Origin: Actinomycetota bacterium | Lineage (GTDB): Bacteria; Actinomycetota; Actinomycetes; Nanopelagicales; Nanopelagicaceae | Direction: 5' to 3' | Assembly (NCBI GenBank): GCA_016870455.1 | Contig: VGBN01000004.1 | Coordinates: forward strand, 1-53,740 | Length of the DNA stretch: 53,740 nt | In this document: positions 38,013-47,095 of the stretch, piece by piece | Numbering within the stretch: the first letter of the stretch is position 1 | Layout of the letters: every line of letters starts with the position of its first letter | Notes under the pieces: generated by a model | Databases searched by the model: none | Seen by the model: only the letters and a program-made list of their open reading frames with translations | What the model was told of the DNA's origin: nothing | Program-made: the position numbers and the translations under genes

Positions 38013-38115
38013 TGTGTTCCTCCGTATGTTCTGGAAGACCCTCTATTTGATCTTCCGGTTGGCTTACATTATTTAGTTTTTACTGCGATAAATCTTTACT
38101 GCTTTAAAAATTTGA

Positions 38116-38742
38116 TTACTTGGAGTAAAGCTCAACAATTAGTTGCTCTTGTACCTGAGTATCAATAATTGGGCGGGTAGGAGTTGAGTGGATAAGGATT
38201 CTCATCTTTGATCCGACTACCTCCATCCATGCTGGAACAGATTTCTCACCAAGTTCAGCGCTGGCAACGATGAATGGTGTGGAGTCCAGCGAGGCAGTGA
38301 CCACATCAATTACATCCATTGGAGTAACTCGAAATGATGGAATATTTACACTCTTTCCATTTACCAAGAAGTGACCGTGGCGAACTAACTGACGTGCCAT
38401 ATCACGGCTCTTTGCAAAGCCAGCTCGGAAAACAACATTGTCCAAACGAGTTTCTAGAAGTACTAGAAGGTTTTCACCAGTCTTACCTTGCAGACGGTTG
38501 GCCTCTTCGTAATAACCACGGAATTGTCTTTCTAGAATTCCATAAATACGAGCGCACTTTTGCTTTTCACGCATCTGTAGTAAGTACTCAGAATCCTTTG
38601 AGCGAGCGCGACCATGTTGTCCTGGTGGATATGGTCGAGATTCAATTGGACACTTTGGTCCATCACATTTTGAGCCCTTAAGGAAGAGCTTTACTTTTTC
38701 GCGACGGCATCTTTTGCAATCTGCACCTGTGTAGCGAGCCAT
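38116..38742 (-). CDS. rpsD: 30S ribosomal protein S4
   Basis: This is a 208-residue primary 16S-binding protein that also controls alpha-operon translation in several bacteria. It has the zinc-type N-terminus with Cys9, Cys12, Cys26 and Cys31. The S4 RNA-binding domain begins near LETRLDNVVFRAGFAKSRD and includes GHFLVNGKSVNIPS. GAGAGG precedes ATG 38742. It is the obvious candidate ligand for the structured leader ahead of rpsM in this same operon, by analogy only. Confidence 0.97.
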   Translation of the reverse strand: MARYTGADCKRCRREKVKLFLKGSKCDGPKCPIESRPYPPGQHGRARSKDSEYLLQMREKQKCARIYGILERQFRGYYEEANRLQGKTGENLLVLLETRLDNVVFRAGFAKSRDMARQLVRHGHFLVNGKSVNIPSFRVTPMDVIDVVTASLDSTPFIVASAELGEKSVPAWMEVVGSKMRILIHSTPTRPIIDTQVQEQLIVELYSK

Positions 38743-38758
38743 AGTTTTCTTCCTCTCC

Positions 38759-39190
38759 TTATACTCGACGTGGTTTACGTGGACGGCAACCGTTATGAGG
38801 AGCTGGTGTTACATCTGCGATGGCACCAACCTCAAGTCCTGCTGCTTGTAATGAACGAATTGCAGTTTCCCGACCAGAGCCAGGTCCCTTAACAAATACA
38901 TCAACCTTCTTTAACCCATGTTCTGCTGCTTTGCGAGCAGCAGCTTCGGCTGCCATTTGTGCAGCAAATGGAGTTGATTTTCGTGATCCCTTAAATCCAA
39001 CCTGACCAGATGATGACCAAGCAATTACACCACCCGCTGGATCGGTAATAGAAACAATGGTGTTGTTAAATGTGCTCTTGATGTAAGCATGTCCGAAGGC
39101 AACATTTTTCTTATCCTTCTTACGTGCTTTGATCTTCTTAGGTGCAGCCTTTGCTGCTTCCTTTGCTGGTTTAGTTTTTTCGGCGGCCAT
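38759..39190 (-). CDS. rpsK: 30S ribosomal protein S11
   Basis: S11 lines the 30S platform near the E-site and the Shine-Dalgarno helix. The 143-residue protein starts with an Ala/Lys-rich extension, then the core [20 protein letters not shown], and the conserved [20 protein letters not shown] and [18 protein letters not shown]. Its start shares one base with the rpsM stop (TAATG), so it is translated with rpsM. rpsD begins 16 bases after its end. Confidence 0.97.
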   Translation of the reverse strand: MAAEKTKPAKEAAKAAPKKIKARKKDKKNVAFGHAYIKSTFNNTIVSITDPAGGVIAWSSSGQVGFKGSRKSTPFAAQMAAEAAARKAAEHGLKKVDVFVKGPGSGRETAIRSLQAAGLEVGAIADVTPAPHNGCRPRKPRRV

Positions 39191-39567
39191 TACTTGGTCT
39201 CCTTCTTCTTACCAGCGATAGCAACACGTGGACCCTTGCGAGTGCGAGCATTGGTGTGAGTACGCTGTCCGCGAACTGGCAATCCCTTACGGTGACGTGA
39301 TCCTTGATAGCTTTGAATATCAACTTTGCGACGGATGTCGCTAGCGATCTCCCGGCGAAGATCACCCTCAATTTTGTAATTTGCTTCAATAAACTCACGA
39401 AGCTTTGCCAAATCTGGCTCTTGTAAATCTTTGACTCGGATATCTGGTGAGATACCAGTGGCAGCAAGTGTTGCCTGCGCACGGGTAAGACCCATTCCGA
39501 AAATATAGGTAAGTGCAACCTCAACACGCTTTTCGCGGGGAAGATCGACACCAACAAGACGTGCCAT
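39190..39567 (-). CDS. rpsM: 30S ribosomal protein S13
   Basis: S13 is in the 30S head and bridges to the large subunit and P-site tRNA. The 125 residues begin [23 protein letters not shown] and end in the basic tail [23 protein letters not shown] 39567 is preceded by CAGG eight bases away. It is the first gene of the rpsM-rpsK-rpsD-rpoA-rplQ set. The 135-base upstream gap contains the pseudoknot-like element and the tandem palindromes listed separately, so it is probably the controlled cistron. Confidence 0.97.
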   Translation of the reverse strand: MARLVGVDLPREKRVEVALTYIFGMGLTRAQATLAATGISPDIRVKDLQEPDLAKLREFIEANYKIEGDLRREIASDIRRKVDIQSYQGSRHRKGLPVRGQRTHTNARTRKGPRVAIAGKKKETK

Positions 39568-39588
39568 ATCGCTAACCTGTTTCTTCTA

Positions 39589-39654
39589 TCCGAAAGGTCC
39601 TCCGCAATGCCTCCAGATAACTTCTTATCTGGCCCCAGCCTTTCGGACTGAGGG
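39589..39654 (-). promoter_or_regulatory. Candidate pseudoknot leader of the rpsM (alpha) operon
   Basis: Reading 5' to 3' on minus, the segments are contiguous. P1 left is CCCTCAG (39654-39648); P2 left is TCCGAAAGG (39647-39639); P1 right is CTGGGG (39638-39633). Then comes the hairpin CCAGATAA-GAAG-TTATCTGG (39632-39613), a 15-base linker containing GGAGGA, and P2 right CCTTTCGGA (39597-39589). P1 pairs 6 bp with one bulged U, P2 9 bp and P3 8 bp. The loop of P1 is exactly the left strand of P2, the geometry of an H-type pseudoknot. The rpsM ATG is 21 bases further. S4 or another operon protein is the likely ligand, by analogy with E. coli. Confidence 0.6.
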
Positions 39655-39655
39655 T

Positions 39656-39681
39656 CTTAATTAAGTTTTACCTTAATTAAG
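39656..39681. repeat. Two identical 10-bp palindromes upstream of rpsM
   Basis: CTTAATTAAG occurs at 39656-39665 and again at 39672-39681, with a 16-base period and six bases between. Each copy is self-complementary, so they could be tandem protein sites on DNA or pair with each other as one 10-bp RNA stem. Confidence 0.75.
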
Positions 39682-39702
39682 TCACATCACGCGTTTTTTT
39701 AT

Positions 39703-39816
39703 TTAACCCTGACGTTGTTTATGACGTAGGTTGTCGCAGATCACCATAACGCGATTCTTACGACGAATGACTTTGCACTTGTCGCAAATCTTCTTCACGC
39801 TAGGTTTGACCTTCAC
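39703..39816 (-). CDS. rpmJ: 50S ribosomal protein L36
   Basis: This is a small gene of 37 codons. The start is GTG 39816, preceded by GGAAAGG, and the stop is TAA at 39705-39703. The product begins [20 protein letters not shown] and keeps the zinc-ribbon ligands Cys11, Cys14, Cys27 and His32, so it is the zinc-containing form of L36. It lies between infA and the rpsM leader, the standard position. Confidence 0.95.
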   Translation of the reverse strand: MKVKPSVKKICDKCKVIRRKNRVMVICDNLRHKQRQG

Positions 39817-39853
39817 AACTGCCTTTCCAACAACTATAAGATTAAAAAATTAT

Positions 39854-40075
39854 TTATTTGTAACGATAAATAATTCGACCTCTGGTGAGGTCATACGGAC
39901 TAAGTTCTACAATCACTTTATCTTCAGGCAAAATGCGAATGTAGTTCTGTCGCATCTTTCCGCTGATATGTGCTAAAACTTTGTGTCCGTTTGTTAACTC
40001 AACTCGGAACATTGCATTTGGTAGAGCTTCAGCAACAGTGCCTTCAATTTCAATTGCACCGTCTTTCTTGGCCAA
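39854..40075 (-). CDS. infA: Translation initiation factor IF-1
   Basis: IF-1 is an OB-fold protein that occupies the 30S A-site during initiation. The start is placed at TTG 40075, giving 73 residues that begin (M)[13 protein letters not shown] exactly like other IF-1 proteins. The longer reading from 40180 adds residues with no IF-1 similarity. AGTAGG lies six bases upstream of the TTG. Conserved stretches are [20 protein letters not shown] and [13 protein letters not shown]. The gap before it (40076-40206) holds U-rich sequence (12 bases, one C) but no clear promoter. Confidence 0.95.
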   Translation of the reverse strand: MAKKDGAIEIEGTVAEALPNAMFRVELTNGHKVLAHISGKMRQNYIRILPEDKVIVELSPYDLTRGRIIYRYK

Positions 40076-40194
40076 GCGATACCTACTTATCTGTTCTAAA
40101 TCAGGTTTACCCCTTGCGAGGCAGGAGGGATAGTTTAGGCGGGGTGGGTAAAAAAGAAAAATCCGCTCAGGCGAAGGCAAATCTATGCGGGAAA

Positions 40195-40217
40195 ATCTGC
40201 TCCCAGTTAGAGCAGAT
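40195..40217 (-). terminator. Weak terminator-like hairpin over the map stop codon
   Basis: Arms ATCTGCTC and GAGCAGAT (8 bp) form a loop of seven bases that contains the map TAA, followed on minus by TTTC. A further U-rich tract lies about 34 bases downstream. It may reduce read-through from map into infA. Confidence 0.4.
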
Positions 40218-41016
40218 CTGAGATCTCAACACCTAATCGGGCTAAATCAGCTTTGCCGCCATCTTCTGCAGTTAATACAAAAACCTTGCCATCAGGTGCG
40301 ATTGTGTAGGTGTGTTCAAAATGTGCACCAGTTGATGAATCTTGTGAGACCACCGTCCAATCATCACCTAATACCTTAGTTCGCTCATTACCCCTGGTAA
40401 TCATTGGCTCAATTGCAAGTGCCATACCAACTACTAACTCTGGGCCATTTCCAGCTGGTCCAAAATTTAAAATATGAGGCTCTTGATGCATCGCACTTCC
40501 GATGCCATGACCACCATACTCACGCAAAATTCCGTACTTACCTTGAGAGTTTATATAAGCTTCAATGGCAGCTGAGATATCAGTTAACTTAGCGCCTTTT
40601 TTACCAGCTGCAATTCCCCGCCACAACGACTCTTTGCAAACATCCATTAACTTTTGATCAGCAGCTTCAATCTCACCTAACCCAAATGAGATTGCTGCAT
40701 CACCATGCCAACCATCAACAATTGCACCAAAATCAATTGACAAAACATCACCAGATGCCAGCTTTCGTTTATTTGGAATGCCGTGCACAACCTCTTCATT
40801 TACAGAAGCACAGAGCACAGCTGGAAAGCCGTGGTAGCCAAGGAATGAGGATTTTGCGCCATGTTTGGCTAAATTTTCAATTGCAATTTCATTTAAATCT
40901 AAAGTACTCATTCCTATCTGAGCAGATTGTTCAATTAGTTTTAGGGTCTTGGCAACTACTAAGCCAGCCTTACGCATTGATTTAAGCGAAGATAGATCCT
41001 TAACTTCAATAGCCAT
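40207..41016 (-). CDS. map: Methionine aminopeptidase type I
   Basis: The enzyme removes the initiator Met from new proteins with small second residues. The 269-residue chain carries all five metal ligands in typical contexts: two Asp in [16 protein letters not shown], His in [14 protein letters not shown], Glu in LAIEPM and Glu in HFEHTYTI. There is no N-terminal zinc finger extension. It starts at ATG 41016, five bases past adk, in the conserved secY-adk-map-infA order. Confidence 0.97.
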   Translation of the reverse strand: MAIEVKDLSSLKSMRKAGLVVAKTLKLIEQSAQIGMSTLDLNEIAIENLAKHGAKSSFLGYHGFPAVLCASVNEEVVHGIPNKRKLASGDVLSIDFGAIVDGWHGDAAISFGLGEIEAADQKLMDVCKESLWRGIAAGKKGAKLTDISAAIEAYINSQGKYGILREYGGHGIGSAMHQEPHILNFGPAGNGPELVVGMALAIEPMITRGNERTKVLGDDWTVVSQDSSTGAHFEHTYTIAPDGKVFVLTAEDGGKADLARLGVEISDLL

Positions 41017-41021
41017 ATTTA

Positions 41022-41663
41022 TTAACCTAAAGTAGCGATGGCTTTTTTAGTGATCTCAGAGACCTCACCCAAAGCAGATATGTTTTTCACTAATCCAGCT
41101 GATTTATAAAATTCAATTATTGGCGCAGTTTGCTCGGCATAAATCTGTAATCGACGAGTAACTACCTCTTCCTTATCATCCTCTCGTTGATAGAGCTCAC
41201 CTTGGCACTTATCACAAACTCCTGCCACCTTAGGTTTTTCAAACTCAATATGTGAAGATACACCGCATGCTCGACAGGTGCGCCGACCAGATAATCGCTT
41301 AACAATTTCTGCATTATCTATTTTTAACTCGAGAACTGCATCTAGTGGCATGTTTTTCTCAATAAGAATTTGATCTAATACCTGTGCTTGATTGGTATTT
41401 CTAGGAAAACCATCTAGCAAAAATCCATTTGTCAGATCATTATTTCCAAGTCGATCTTTAACCATCTCATTTGTTACCGAATCTGGAACTAATTCGCCAC
41501 GATCCATAAAACTTTGTGCTTGCTTACCTAGATCTGTGCCATTTTTTAAGTTGGCACGAAAAATATCACCAGTTGAAATATGTGGAATTTTATAGTGAGC
41601 TGCCAGATATGTTGCTTGAGTTCCTTTACCAGCACCTGGTGGTCCAACCAGGATTAATCGCAT
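41022..41663 (-). CDS. adk: Adenylate kinase
   Basis: Adk interconverts ATP + AMP and 2 ADP. The 213 residues include the P-loop GPPGAGKGT (7-15), the AMP-site DGFPRN (84-89) and a LID domain with four cysteines (130, 133, 150, 153), so it is the zinc-binding long form of Gram-positive type. ATG 41663 shares one base with the secY stop (TAATG). Confidence 0.97.
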   Translation of the reverse strand: MRLILVGPPGAGKGTQATYLAAHYKIPHISTGDIFRANLKNGTDLGKQAQSFMDRGELVPDSVTNEMVKDRLGNNDLTNGFLLDGFPRNTNQAQVLDQILIEKNMPLDAVLELKIDNAEIVKRLSGRRTCRACGVSSHIEFEKPKVAGVCDKCQGELYQREDDKEEVVTRRLQIYAEQTAPIIEFYKSAGLVKNISALGEVSEITKKAIATLG

Positions 41664-42958
41664 TAGCGCAAGAACCCCTCATAGGAGCGTTGCTGTAATT
41701 GAGATTCAATCTGCTTGGCAGTATCTAAACCAACACCAACCACGATCAAAATCGCAGTTCCACCAAATGGGAAGTTTTGTGATGCTTGGAAGAGAATTAA
41801 TGCAATAAACGGAATGATTGCAACAATTGAAAGATAAAGTGAACCTGGTGCGGTTATTCTTGAAAGCACATATTGCAGGTATTCAGAGGTTGGTCTGCCA
41901 GCTCTAATTCCTGGAATAAAACCACCATACTTCTTCATATTGTCAGATACCTCATCTGGATTGAAGGTAATCGCCACATAGAAGTAGGTAAAGAAGATAA
42001 TCAATAATGCATAAACTGCAATATAGAAGAAGTTATCACCATTAACTAAATTCTTTGAAACCCAGGTTGCCCAACCAGCTTGGCTACCACTGAAGTTAAC
42101 AATCAAGGATGGTATGTAAAGCAGCGAGGATGCGAAGATAACTGGAATTACACCTGATTGGTTAACCTTAATTGGAATATAGGTGCTAGTTCCACCATAT
42201 TGTTGACGTCCTACTTGGCGCTTTGCATACTGCACTGGAATACGTCGTTGCGCCTGCTCCACAAACACCACCGCAGCCACAATCAATATTCCAACCGCCA
42301 TAATAAATAGGAATGCAAACCAGCCCTTTTGTAACCTAATCGACCAAAGTTGTCCTGGGAAGGTGGCGGCGATTGAGGTAAAAATCAAAATCGACATTCC
42401 ATTTCCAACACCACGATCGGTGATTAGCTCGCCCAACCACATGATCACAGATGTACCTGCGGTCATAACCGCAATCATGGTGATGATTCGCTCCCATGAG
42501 GTATCAGGAATAATTGGTAGTGCACAATTTGGGAAAATACGACCATCAATTCGAGCAACTGCAATCAAACCTGTTGATTGCAAAATAGCTAAACCAATTG
42601 TTAGATAACGGGTGTATTGAGTTAACTTAGCTGTTCCAGATTGACCCTCTTTTTTCAGCGCTTCAAATCGAGGAATAACAACTGTTAACAACTGGATAAT
42701 AATTGAGCTGGTGATGTAAGGCATGATGCCAAGTGCAAAAACGCTTAATTGAAGTAATGCACCACCGCTAAATAAGTTAATAAGACCAAACAAGCCACCA
42801 GTGTCTGCGGTATTTAAACACTCCTGCACATTTACATAAGAAACACCAGGGGTAGGAACAACTGAACCTAATCGGAACAGCGCCATGATAGAAAGAGTGA
42901 AGATAATCTTCTTGCGCAAATCAGGAGTCTTAAACGCCTTACCAAATGCTGCTAACAA
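41663..42958 (-). CDS. secY: Protein translocase channel subunit SecY
   Basis: SecY is the pore of the Sec export system, with ten transmembrane helices in its 431 residues. The N-terminal RKKIIFTLSIMALFRLGS, the plug-side LFSGGALLQLSVFALGIMPY and the C5 loop RAGRPTSEYLQYVL are present. The start is TTG 42958, chosen because AAGGAG lies seven bases before it and no ATG fits. It follows rplO by 28 bases at the end of the spc operon. Confidence 0.97.
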   Translation of the reverse strand: MLAAFGKAFKTPDLRKKIIFTLSIMALFRLGSVVPTPGVSYVNVQECLNTADTGGLFGLINLFSGGALLQLSVFALGIMPYITSSIIIQLLTVVIPRFEALKKEGQSGTAKLTQYTRYLTIGLAILQSTGLIAVARIDGRIFPNCALPIIPDTSWERIITMIAVMTAGTSVIMWLGELITDRGVGNGMSILIFTSIAATFPGQLWSIRLQKGWFAFLFIMAVGILIVAAVVFVEQAQRRIPVQYAKRQVGRQQYGGTSTYIPIKVNQSGVIPVIFASSLLYIPSLIVNFSGSQAGWATWVSKNLVNGDNFFYIAVYALLIIFFTYFYVAITFNPDEVSDNMKKYGGFIPGIRAGRPTSEYLQYVLSRITAPGSLYLSIVAIIPFIALILFQASQNFPFGGTAILIVVGVGLDTAKQIESQLQQRSYEGFLR

Positions 42959-42986
42959 GATCTCACTCCTTTCTATCTATAACTTA

Positions 42987-43427
42987 TTAAAGTGTTTTGG
43001 CTGATCCGCCAGCAGCTGAAATCTTTGCAGTTGCTGAAGATGAGAATGCGTGAGCAAGAACGGTAACTTTTACGGAGATATCGCCATTTCCTAGTACCTT
43101 TACTGGATATCCCTTTCGAGCCGCACCTTTTTTAACTAAGTCCTCAACTGTCACATCCCCACCCTTTGGATAAAGTGAGTTAATAGTTGAAATGTTAACT
43201 GCCTGGTACTCAACTCTTTCTGGATTTTTAAAGCCACGCATTTTTGGCAAACGCATAACCAGTGGAAGTTGACCGCCTTCAAATCCAGCACGAACTACGT
43301 TACGAGCACGTGTTCCTTTACCACCACGTCCGGCAGTCTTTCCCTTGGAAGCCTCACCGCGACCCTTACGAGTCTTAGCTTTCTTAGCTCCAGGAGCTGG
43401 GCGCAAATGATGAATCTTTAGCACCAT
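42987..43427 (-). CDS. rplO: 50S ribosomal protein L15
   Basis: The 146-residue protein has the long Gly/Arg/Lys-rich extended N-terminus typical of L15 ([21 protein letters not shown]), which threads into 23S rRNA, and a globular C-terminal part ending around [16 protein letters not shown]. It starts two bases past the rpmD stop and is followed by secY, the usual arrangement. Confidence 0.96.
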   Translation of the reverse strand: MVLKIHHLRPAPGAKKAKTRKGRGEASKGKTAGRGGKGTRARNVVRAGFEGGQLPLVMRLPKMRGFKNPERVEYQAVNISTINSLYPKGGDVTVEDLVKKGAARKGYPVKVLGNGDISVKVTVLAHAFSSSATAKISAAGGSAKTL

Positions 43428-43429
43428 AT

Positions 43430-43612
43430 TTATTCAACCTCCTCAACTGCAATTAAATGGCGCACGGAGTAAACCATGCCACGAATCTCTGGTCGATCTT
43501 CCTTCACAACCACATCACCAATTCGCTTCAGTCCAAGTGAACGAAGTGTATTTCGTTGATCAGGTGGGTTACCAACCTTAGATTTAACCTGGGTAACTTT
43601 TAATCTTGGCAT
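43430..43612 (-). CDS. rpmD: 50S ribosomal protein L30
   Basis: This is a 60-residue protein beginning [20 protein letters not shown] and containing [20 protein letters not shown], the standard short bacterial L30. Its ATG shares a base with the rpsE stop (TAATG), and rplO begins two bases after it. The protein binds the 5S rRNA side of the large subunit. Confidence 0.97.
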   Translation of the reverse strand: MPRLKVTQVKSKVGNPPDQRNTLRSLGLKRIGDVVVKEDRPEIRGMVYSVRHLIAVEEVE

Positions 43613-44235
43613 TAGGCACCAACCTTTACTTGCTCGGCAACCAAACGAGTAAGTGCTGCAGGTGCAACATCCTCAAGTGGGCGACCACGACGAGCTGCAA
43701 TAGTGGTTGGGTTTTCCAACATCTTAAGTGCAGCAGCAGTTGCATGCACCATGTTGATTGGATTTCCAGATCCTAAAGATTTTGTTAACACATCAGTGAT
43801 GCCAGCACACTCAAGTACTGCACGGACTGGACCACCTGCGATTACACCAGTACCAGGGGAGGCTGGACGAAGCAAAATTACCCCAGCAGCTTTTTCACCC
43901 TGAACTGGATGTGGAATAGTTCCATTTAGTAATGGCACTTTAAAGAAATTCTTTTTGCCATCTTCTACTGCTTTAGCAATAGCTTGTGGAACCTCTTTGG
44001 CTTTGCCATATCCAACGCCAACCATTCCTTTGCCATCGCCAACCACAATTAATGCAGTAAAGGAGAAACGGCGTCCACCTTTTACTACTTTGGCAACACG
44101 ATTAATAAATACCACACGCTCGGTGTATGGAGACTTCTCCTTTTGGAATTCACCTTCACGACGCTCGCGCTTTTCACGACCGCCCTTTGGCTTATCCTCA
44201 CGGCCACCGGTGTTATTAGCTGATGTACCGGCCAT
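43612..44235 (-). CDS. rpsE: 30S ribosomal protein S5
   Basis: S5 affects decoding accuracy and mRNA helicase activity at the 30S entry channel. The 207-residue protein has a basic/Gly-rich N-terminal tail of ~36 residues, then the double-stranded RNA-binding-like domain ([19 protein letters not shown]), [18 protein letters not shown] and [18 protein letters not shown]. It overlaps rplR and rpmD by one base each. Confidence 0.97.
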   Translation of the reverse strand: MAGTSANNTGGREDKPKGGREKRERREGEFQKEKSPYTERVVFINRVAKVVKGGRRFSFTALIVVGDGKGMVGVGYGKAKEVPQAIAKAVEDGKKNFFKVPLLNGTIPHPVQGEKAAGVILLRPASPGTGVIAGGPVRAVLECAGITDVLTKSLGSGNPINMVHATAAALKMLENPTTIAARRGRPLEDVAPAALTRLVAEQVKVGA

Positions 44236-44612
44236 TAGAACTCCAATCCATTTGCACGTGCACTTGTTGCAACAGCTGCAACTCGGCCGTGGAATTTATT
44301 ACCACCTCGGTCAAAGACCACAGTAGAAATACCCTTTTCTTTTGCACGCTTAGCGATCAATTCGCCAACCTGCTTTGCTTTTGCGGTTTTATCACCAGTA
44401 AGTGAGCGCAACTCCTTCTCCATAGTGGAGGCAGAGACCAATGTGGCAGATTTAGAATCATCTACGATCTGCACAAACATATGACGGGCTGATCTTGAAA
44501 CCACTAATCGTGGACGCTCTGGTGTACCAACTACACGTTTGCGCAGGCGGAAGTGACGACGAGCCCGGGCCTTTGTTGCCGAACCCCTAACGACTTTATA
44601 TCCGATAGCCAT
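44235..44612 (-). CDS. rplR: 50S ribosomal protein L18
   Basis: This is a 125-residue 5S rRNA-binding protein. The Arg-rich start ([25 protein letters not shown] is within the first 40 residues) is followed by [12 protein letters not shown] and ends with [16 protein letters not shown]. It overlaps rplF and rpsE by one base each, in standard spc-operon order. Confidence 0.97.
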   Translation of the reverse strand: MAIGYKVVRGSATKARARRHFRLRKRVVGTPERPRLVVSRSARHMFVQIVDDSKSATLVSASTMEKELRSLTGDKTAKAKQVGELIAKRAKEKGISTVVFDRGGNKFHGRVAAVATSARANGLEF

Positions 44613-45151
44613 TATTTCTTACCTGTCTTTCCTTGCTTGCGGCGAATACGTGCACCATCTAGATGCAAACCCTTACCCTTATAAGGATCAGATTTACGAA
44701 GTTTTTGAATCTTGGCAGCAGTCTCACCAACCAATTGTTTATTGATACCAACAATTGTGATCTCAGTTGGAGAGTCAATCTTAAATGTAATCCCTTCATC
44801 AGCGATGAAGTTGATTGGATGGCTATAGCCAAGTGCAAACTCTAAGTTCTTACCCTTAGCTGCAACCTTATAACCAACACCAGTAATGTTGATCTTCTTG
44901 CTATAACCCTTAGTTACGCCCTCAATCATGTTAGAGATCATGGTGCGTGACATACCGTGCAGTGAACGTGCTTCGCGTGTCTCATTTGGACGTGAAACTG
45001 TAAGTGTTGAACCCTCTTGCTTTGCGGTAAGTGGTTCGGCAAGTTGATATGTCAAAGTTCCCTTTGGACCTTTGATGGAAACTGCTTGTCCGGCAACACT
45101 TACCTCAACTCCAGATGGAATTGTGATCGGCATTTTTCCAATACGTGACAT
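44612..45151 (-). CDS. rplF: 50S ribosomal protein L6
   Basis: The 179-residue protein sits by the sarcin-ricin loop where elongation factors bind. It has [16 protein letters not shown] at the start, two duplicated L6 folds, and the C-terminal signature [20 protein letters not shown]. It starts four bases after the rpsH stop. Confidence 0.97.
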   Translation of the reverse strand: MSRIGKMPITIPSGVEVSVAGQAVSIKGPKGTLTYQLAEPLTAKQEGSTLTVSRPNETREARSLHGMSRTMISNMIEGVTKGYSKKINITGVGYKVAAKGKNLEFALGYSHPINFIADEGITFKIDSPTEITIVGINKQLVGETAAKIQKLRKSDPYKGKGLHLDGARIRRKQGKTGKK

Positions 45152-45155
45152 CAGA

Positions 45156-45560
45156 TCACCATACGTAGGCGAGAACTTCTCCGCCTACACCTTGCTTATT
45201 GGCCTGTTTATCAGTTAACAAACCAGAGGAGGTTGAAATGATTGCAACACCTAATCCACCTAAAACTTTAGGCAGCGCGGTTGATTTTGCATAAACTCGA
45301 AGTCCTGGTTTTGAAACGCGGCGAAGACCTGCAATTGATCGCTCACGATTTGAACCAAACTTAAGCTCTAAAACTAGTGTCTTGCCAAACCCAGTTGGAT
45401 TGCTCTCGATATGAAAACCAGAGATAAATCCCTCTTGTTTTAATATTTCAGCAATTCGTGCTTTAACCGATGAGGAGGGCATAGAAACCTTCTCATGGTA
45501 AGCCGAGTTGGCGTTACGCAAACGAGCGAGCATGTCTGCGATCGGATCTGTCATTGTCAT
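45156..45560 (-). CDS. rpsH: 30S ribosomal protein S8
   Basis: S8 is an early 16S-binding protein and the translational repressor of the spc operon in E. coli. The start is ATG 45560 (134 residues), preceded by AGAGG eight bases away; ATG 45554 is an alternative. The longer frame from 45746 only reads through rpsN in another frame. [16 protein letters not shown] opens the core and [20 protein letters not shown] closes it. The 79-base leader holds a small hairpin (TCCGC/GCGGA at 45593-45608) of unknown role. Confidence 0.96.
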   Translation of the reverse strand: MTMTDPIADMLARLRNANSAYHEKVSMPSSSVKARIAEILKQEGFISGFHIESNPTGFGKTLVLELKFGSNRERSIAGLRRVSKPGLRVYAKSTALPKVLGGLGVAIISTSSGLLTDKQANKQGVGGEVLAYVW

Positions 45561-45639
45561 TACTTTGGCCTCTGGCCTTTCTCGAAATGGTTTCCGCTCC
45601 TTTGCGGACCTGCTTCGTAGTTGATAGTTGGGTTTTGTA

Positions 45640-45825
45640 TTACCAAGATGCCTTGGTAATACCTGGTAACTCTCCGGCATGTGCCATTTCGCGGAAGCAA
45701 ATACGGCAAATTCCAAATTTTTGATACACCGCATGAACGCGGCCACAACGTTGGCATCTTGTATAACCGCGCACCTTAAACTTTGGTTTGCGGCTTGCTC
45801 TTACCTTTAGTGATGTTTTTGCCAT
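45640..45825 (-). CDS. rpsN: 30S ribosomal protein S14, zinc type (S14Z)
   Basis: This is a 61-residue short S14 with the zinc-ribbon cysteines 24, 27, 40 and 43 (YTRCQRCGR and GICRICFRE) and the end [11 protein letters not shown]. It lies between rplE and rpsH as expected. With L36 and S4 it shows that the zinc forms of ribosomal proteins are the ones encoded here. Confidence 0.97.
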   Translation of the reverse strand: MAKTSLKVRASRKPKFKVRGYTRCQRCGRVHAVYQKFGICRICFREMAHAGELPGITKASW

Positions 45826-45840
45826 TTGTTGCTGCCTCTC

Positions 45841-46398
45841 TTAATTTTCCCGGAAAGGGAAACCAAGTGCACGAAGCAACTCTCTTCCCTCTTCGTCAGT
45901 TTTTGCAGTGGTAACTAAAGTGATATCCATTCCACGAGTTCGATCAATCTTGTCTTGCTCGATCTCTGGGAATACCACCTGTTCAGTTAAACCAAATGTG
46001 TAATTGCCATTTCCATCAAATTGTTTTGGTGAAAATCCACGGAAATCGCGGATACGTGGCAGTGCGATAGAGAGCAAGCGATCGGTGAACTCCCACATAC
46101 GATCATTGCGAAGTGTTACGTGAGCACCAATTGGCATATTCTCACGCAATTTAAACTGTGCAATTGATTTACGAGAACGAGTTACCTGTGGTCGCTGTCC
46201 AGTGATTGTTGCCAAATCACGAATTGCACCCTCAATTAACTTTGAATCACGTGCCGCTTCGCCAACACCCATGTTGACAACAACCTTGGTCAAGGTTGGA
46301 ATCTGCATCACATTCTTATAACCAAACTTGGCTTTAAGAGCCGGTGCAATCTCAGCTTTGTACCGCCCTTTAAGGCGAGGTGCTAAGTCAGTTGACAT
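45841..46398 (-). CDS. rplE: 50S ribosomal protein L5
   Basis: L5 is a 185-residue 5S rRNA-binding protein of the central protuberance. It has [34 protein letters not shown], and [19 protein letters not shown]. The C-terminus matches the usual LLRALGFPF ending. Its start shares a base with the rplX stop. Confidence 0.97.
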   Translation of the reverse strand: MSTDLAPRLKGRYKAEIAPALKAKFGYKNVMQIPTLTKVVVNMGVGEAARDSKLIEGAIRDLATITGQRPQVTRSRKSIAQFKLRENMPIGAHVTLRNDRMWEFTDRLLSIALPRIRDFRGFSPKQFDGNGNYTFGLTEQVVFPEIEQDKIDRTRGMDITLVTTAKTDEEGRELLRALGFPFREN

Positions 46399-46715
46399 TA
46401 TGCATCCTTTCCAGAGCGACGAGAGATACGAACATTTTTGCCAGCATCATCTTTACGAGCGCCAATTCGAGTTGCCTTGCCATCACCATCAACCAACATC
46501 ACATTGGATAGATGAATTGCAGATTCAACAGTGGTTATTCCGCCAACCTTCACGCCACGATCTGAGGTTGTCTCCTTGGTGTGACGCTTTACTCGGTTAA
46601 CACCCTCAACCAAAACTCGGGCGCGGATGCGATCAACGGCAAGTACGGTGCCAGTTGTGCCCTTATCTTTTCCGGCAATTACCTGCACGGTATCGCCCTT
46701 ACGAATATTTGCCAT
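46398..46715 (-). CDS. rplX: 50S ribosomal protein L24
   Basis: This is a 105-residue assembly-initiator protein with an N-terminal KOW motif ([19 protein letters not shown]) and the stretch [16 protein letters not shown]. It begins two bases after the rplN stop and overlaps rplE by one base. Confidence 0.97.
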   Translation of the reverse strand: MANIRKGDTVQVIAGKDKGTTGTVLAVDRIRARVLVEGVNRVKRHTKETTSDRGVKVGGITTVESAIHLSNVMLVDGDGKATRIGARKDDAGKNVRISRRSGKDA

Positions 46716-46717
46716 TT

Positions 46718-47086
46718 TTATAACACCTCCGGAGCAAGTGAAATAATTCGCATAAATCTCTTATCTCGAAGTTCGCGAGCAACTGGTCCAAAGATACGTG
46801 TGCCACGTGGCTCACCATCATCTTTAACAATTACTGCAGCATTCTCATCAAAGCGAATATATGAACCATCTGATCGACGATTCTCTTTTACGGTGCGAAC
46901 AATGACAGCTTTGACAACCTCACCCTTCTTCACCTGGCCACCAGGAATTGCATCCTTAACAGAGCAAACAATGATGTCGCCAATACCTGCATAGCGACGT
47001 GATGAGCCACCGAGCACTCGGATGCAAAGTAATTCCTTTGCGCCAGTGTTATCGGCAACGCGTAAGCGCGACTCTTGTTGAATCAT
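46718..47086 (-). CDS. rplN: 50S ribosomal protein L14
   Basis: The 122-residue protein is at the subunit interface. It begins [20 protein letters not shown], includes [18 protein letters not shown] and the conserved [15 protein letters not shown], and ends SLAPEVL. It follows rpsQ by nine bases. A Shine-Dalgarno-like AAGGGGCAAAG precedes its ATG. Confidence 0.98.
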   Translation of the reverse strand: MIQQESRLRVADNTGAKELLCIRVLGGSSRRYAGIGDIIVCSVKDAIPGGQVKKGEVVKAVIVRTVKENRRSDGSYIRFDENAAVIVKDDGEPRGTRIFGPVARELRDKRFMRIISLAPEVL

Positions 47087-47095
47087 CTTTGCCCC

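Noticed and set aside
38013-38115. Separate promoter for rpoA
   Set aside because: AT-rich hexamers occur but no -35/-10 pair with proper spacing was found.
39171-39557. Open frame of 128 codons over rpsM on the same strand
   Set aside because: It is a shifted reading of the rpsM gene; the true frame gives a complete S13.
45589-45610. Small hairpin before rpsH considered as an S8 operator
   Set aside because: Only 5 bp plus two flanking pairs, and it lacks the recognisable S8-site core, so it is mentioned only under rpsH.
45560-45757. Open frame of 65 codons between rpsN and rpsH
   Set aside because: It overlaps rpsN in another frame and has no recognisable product.
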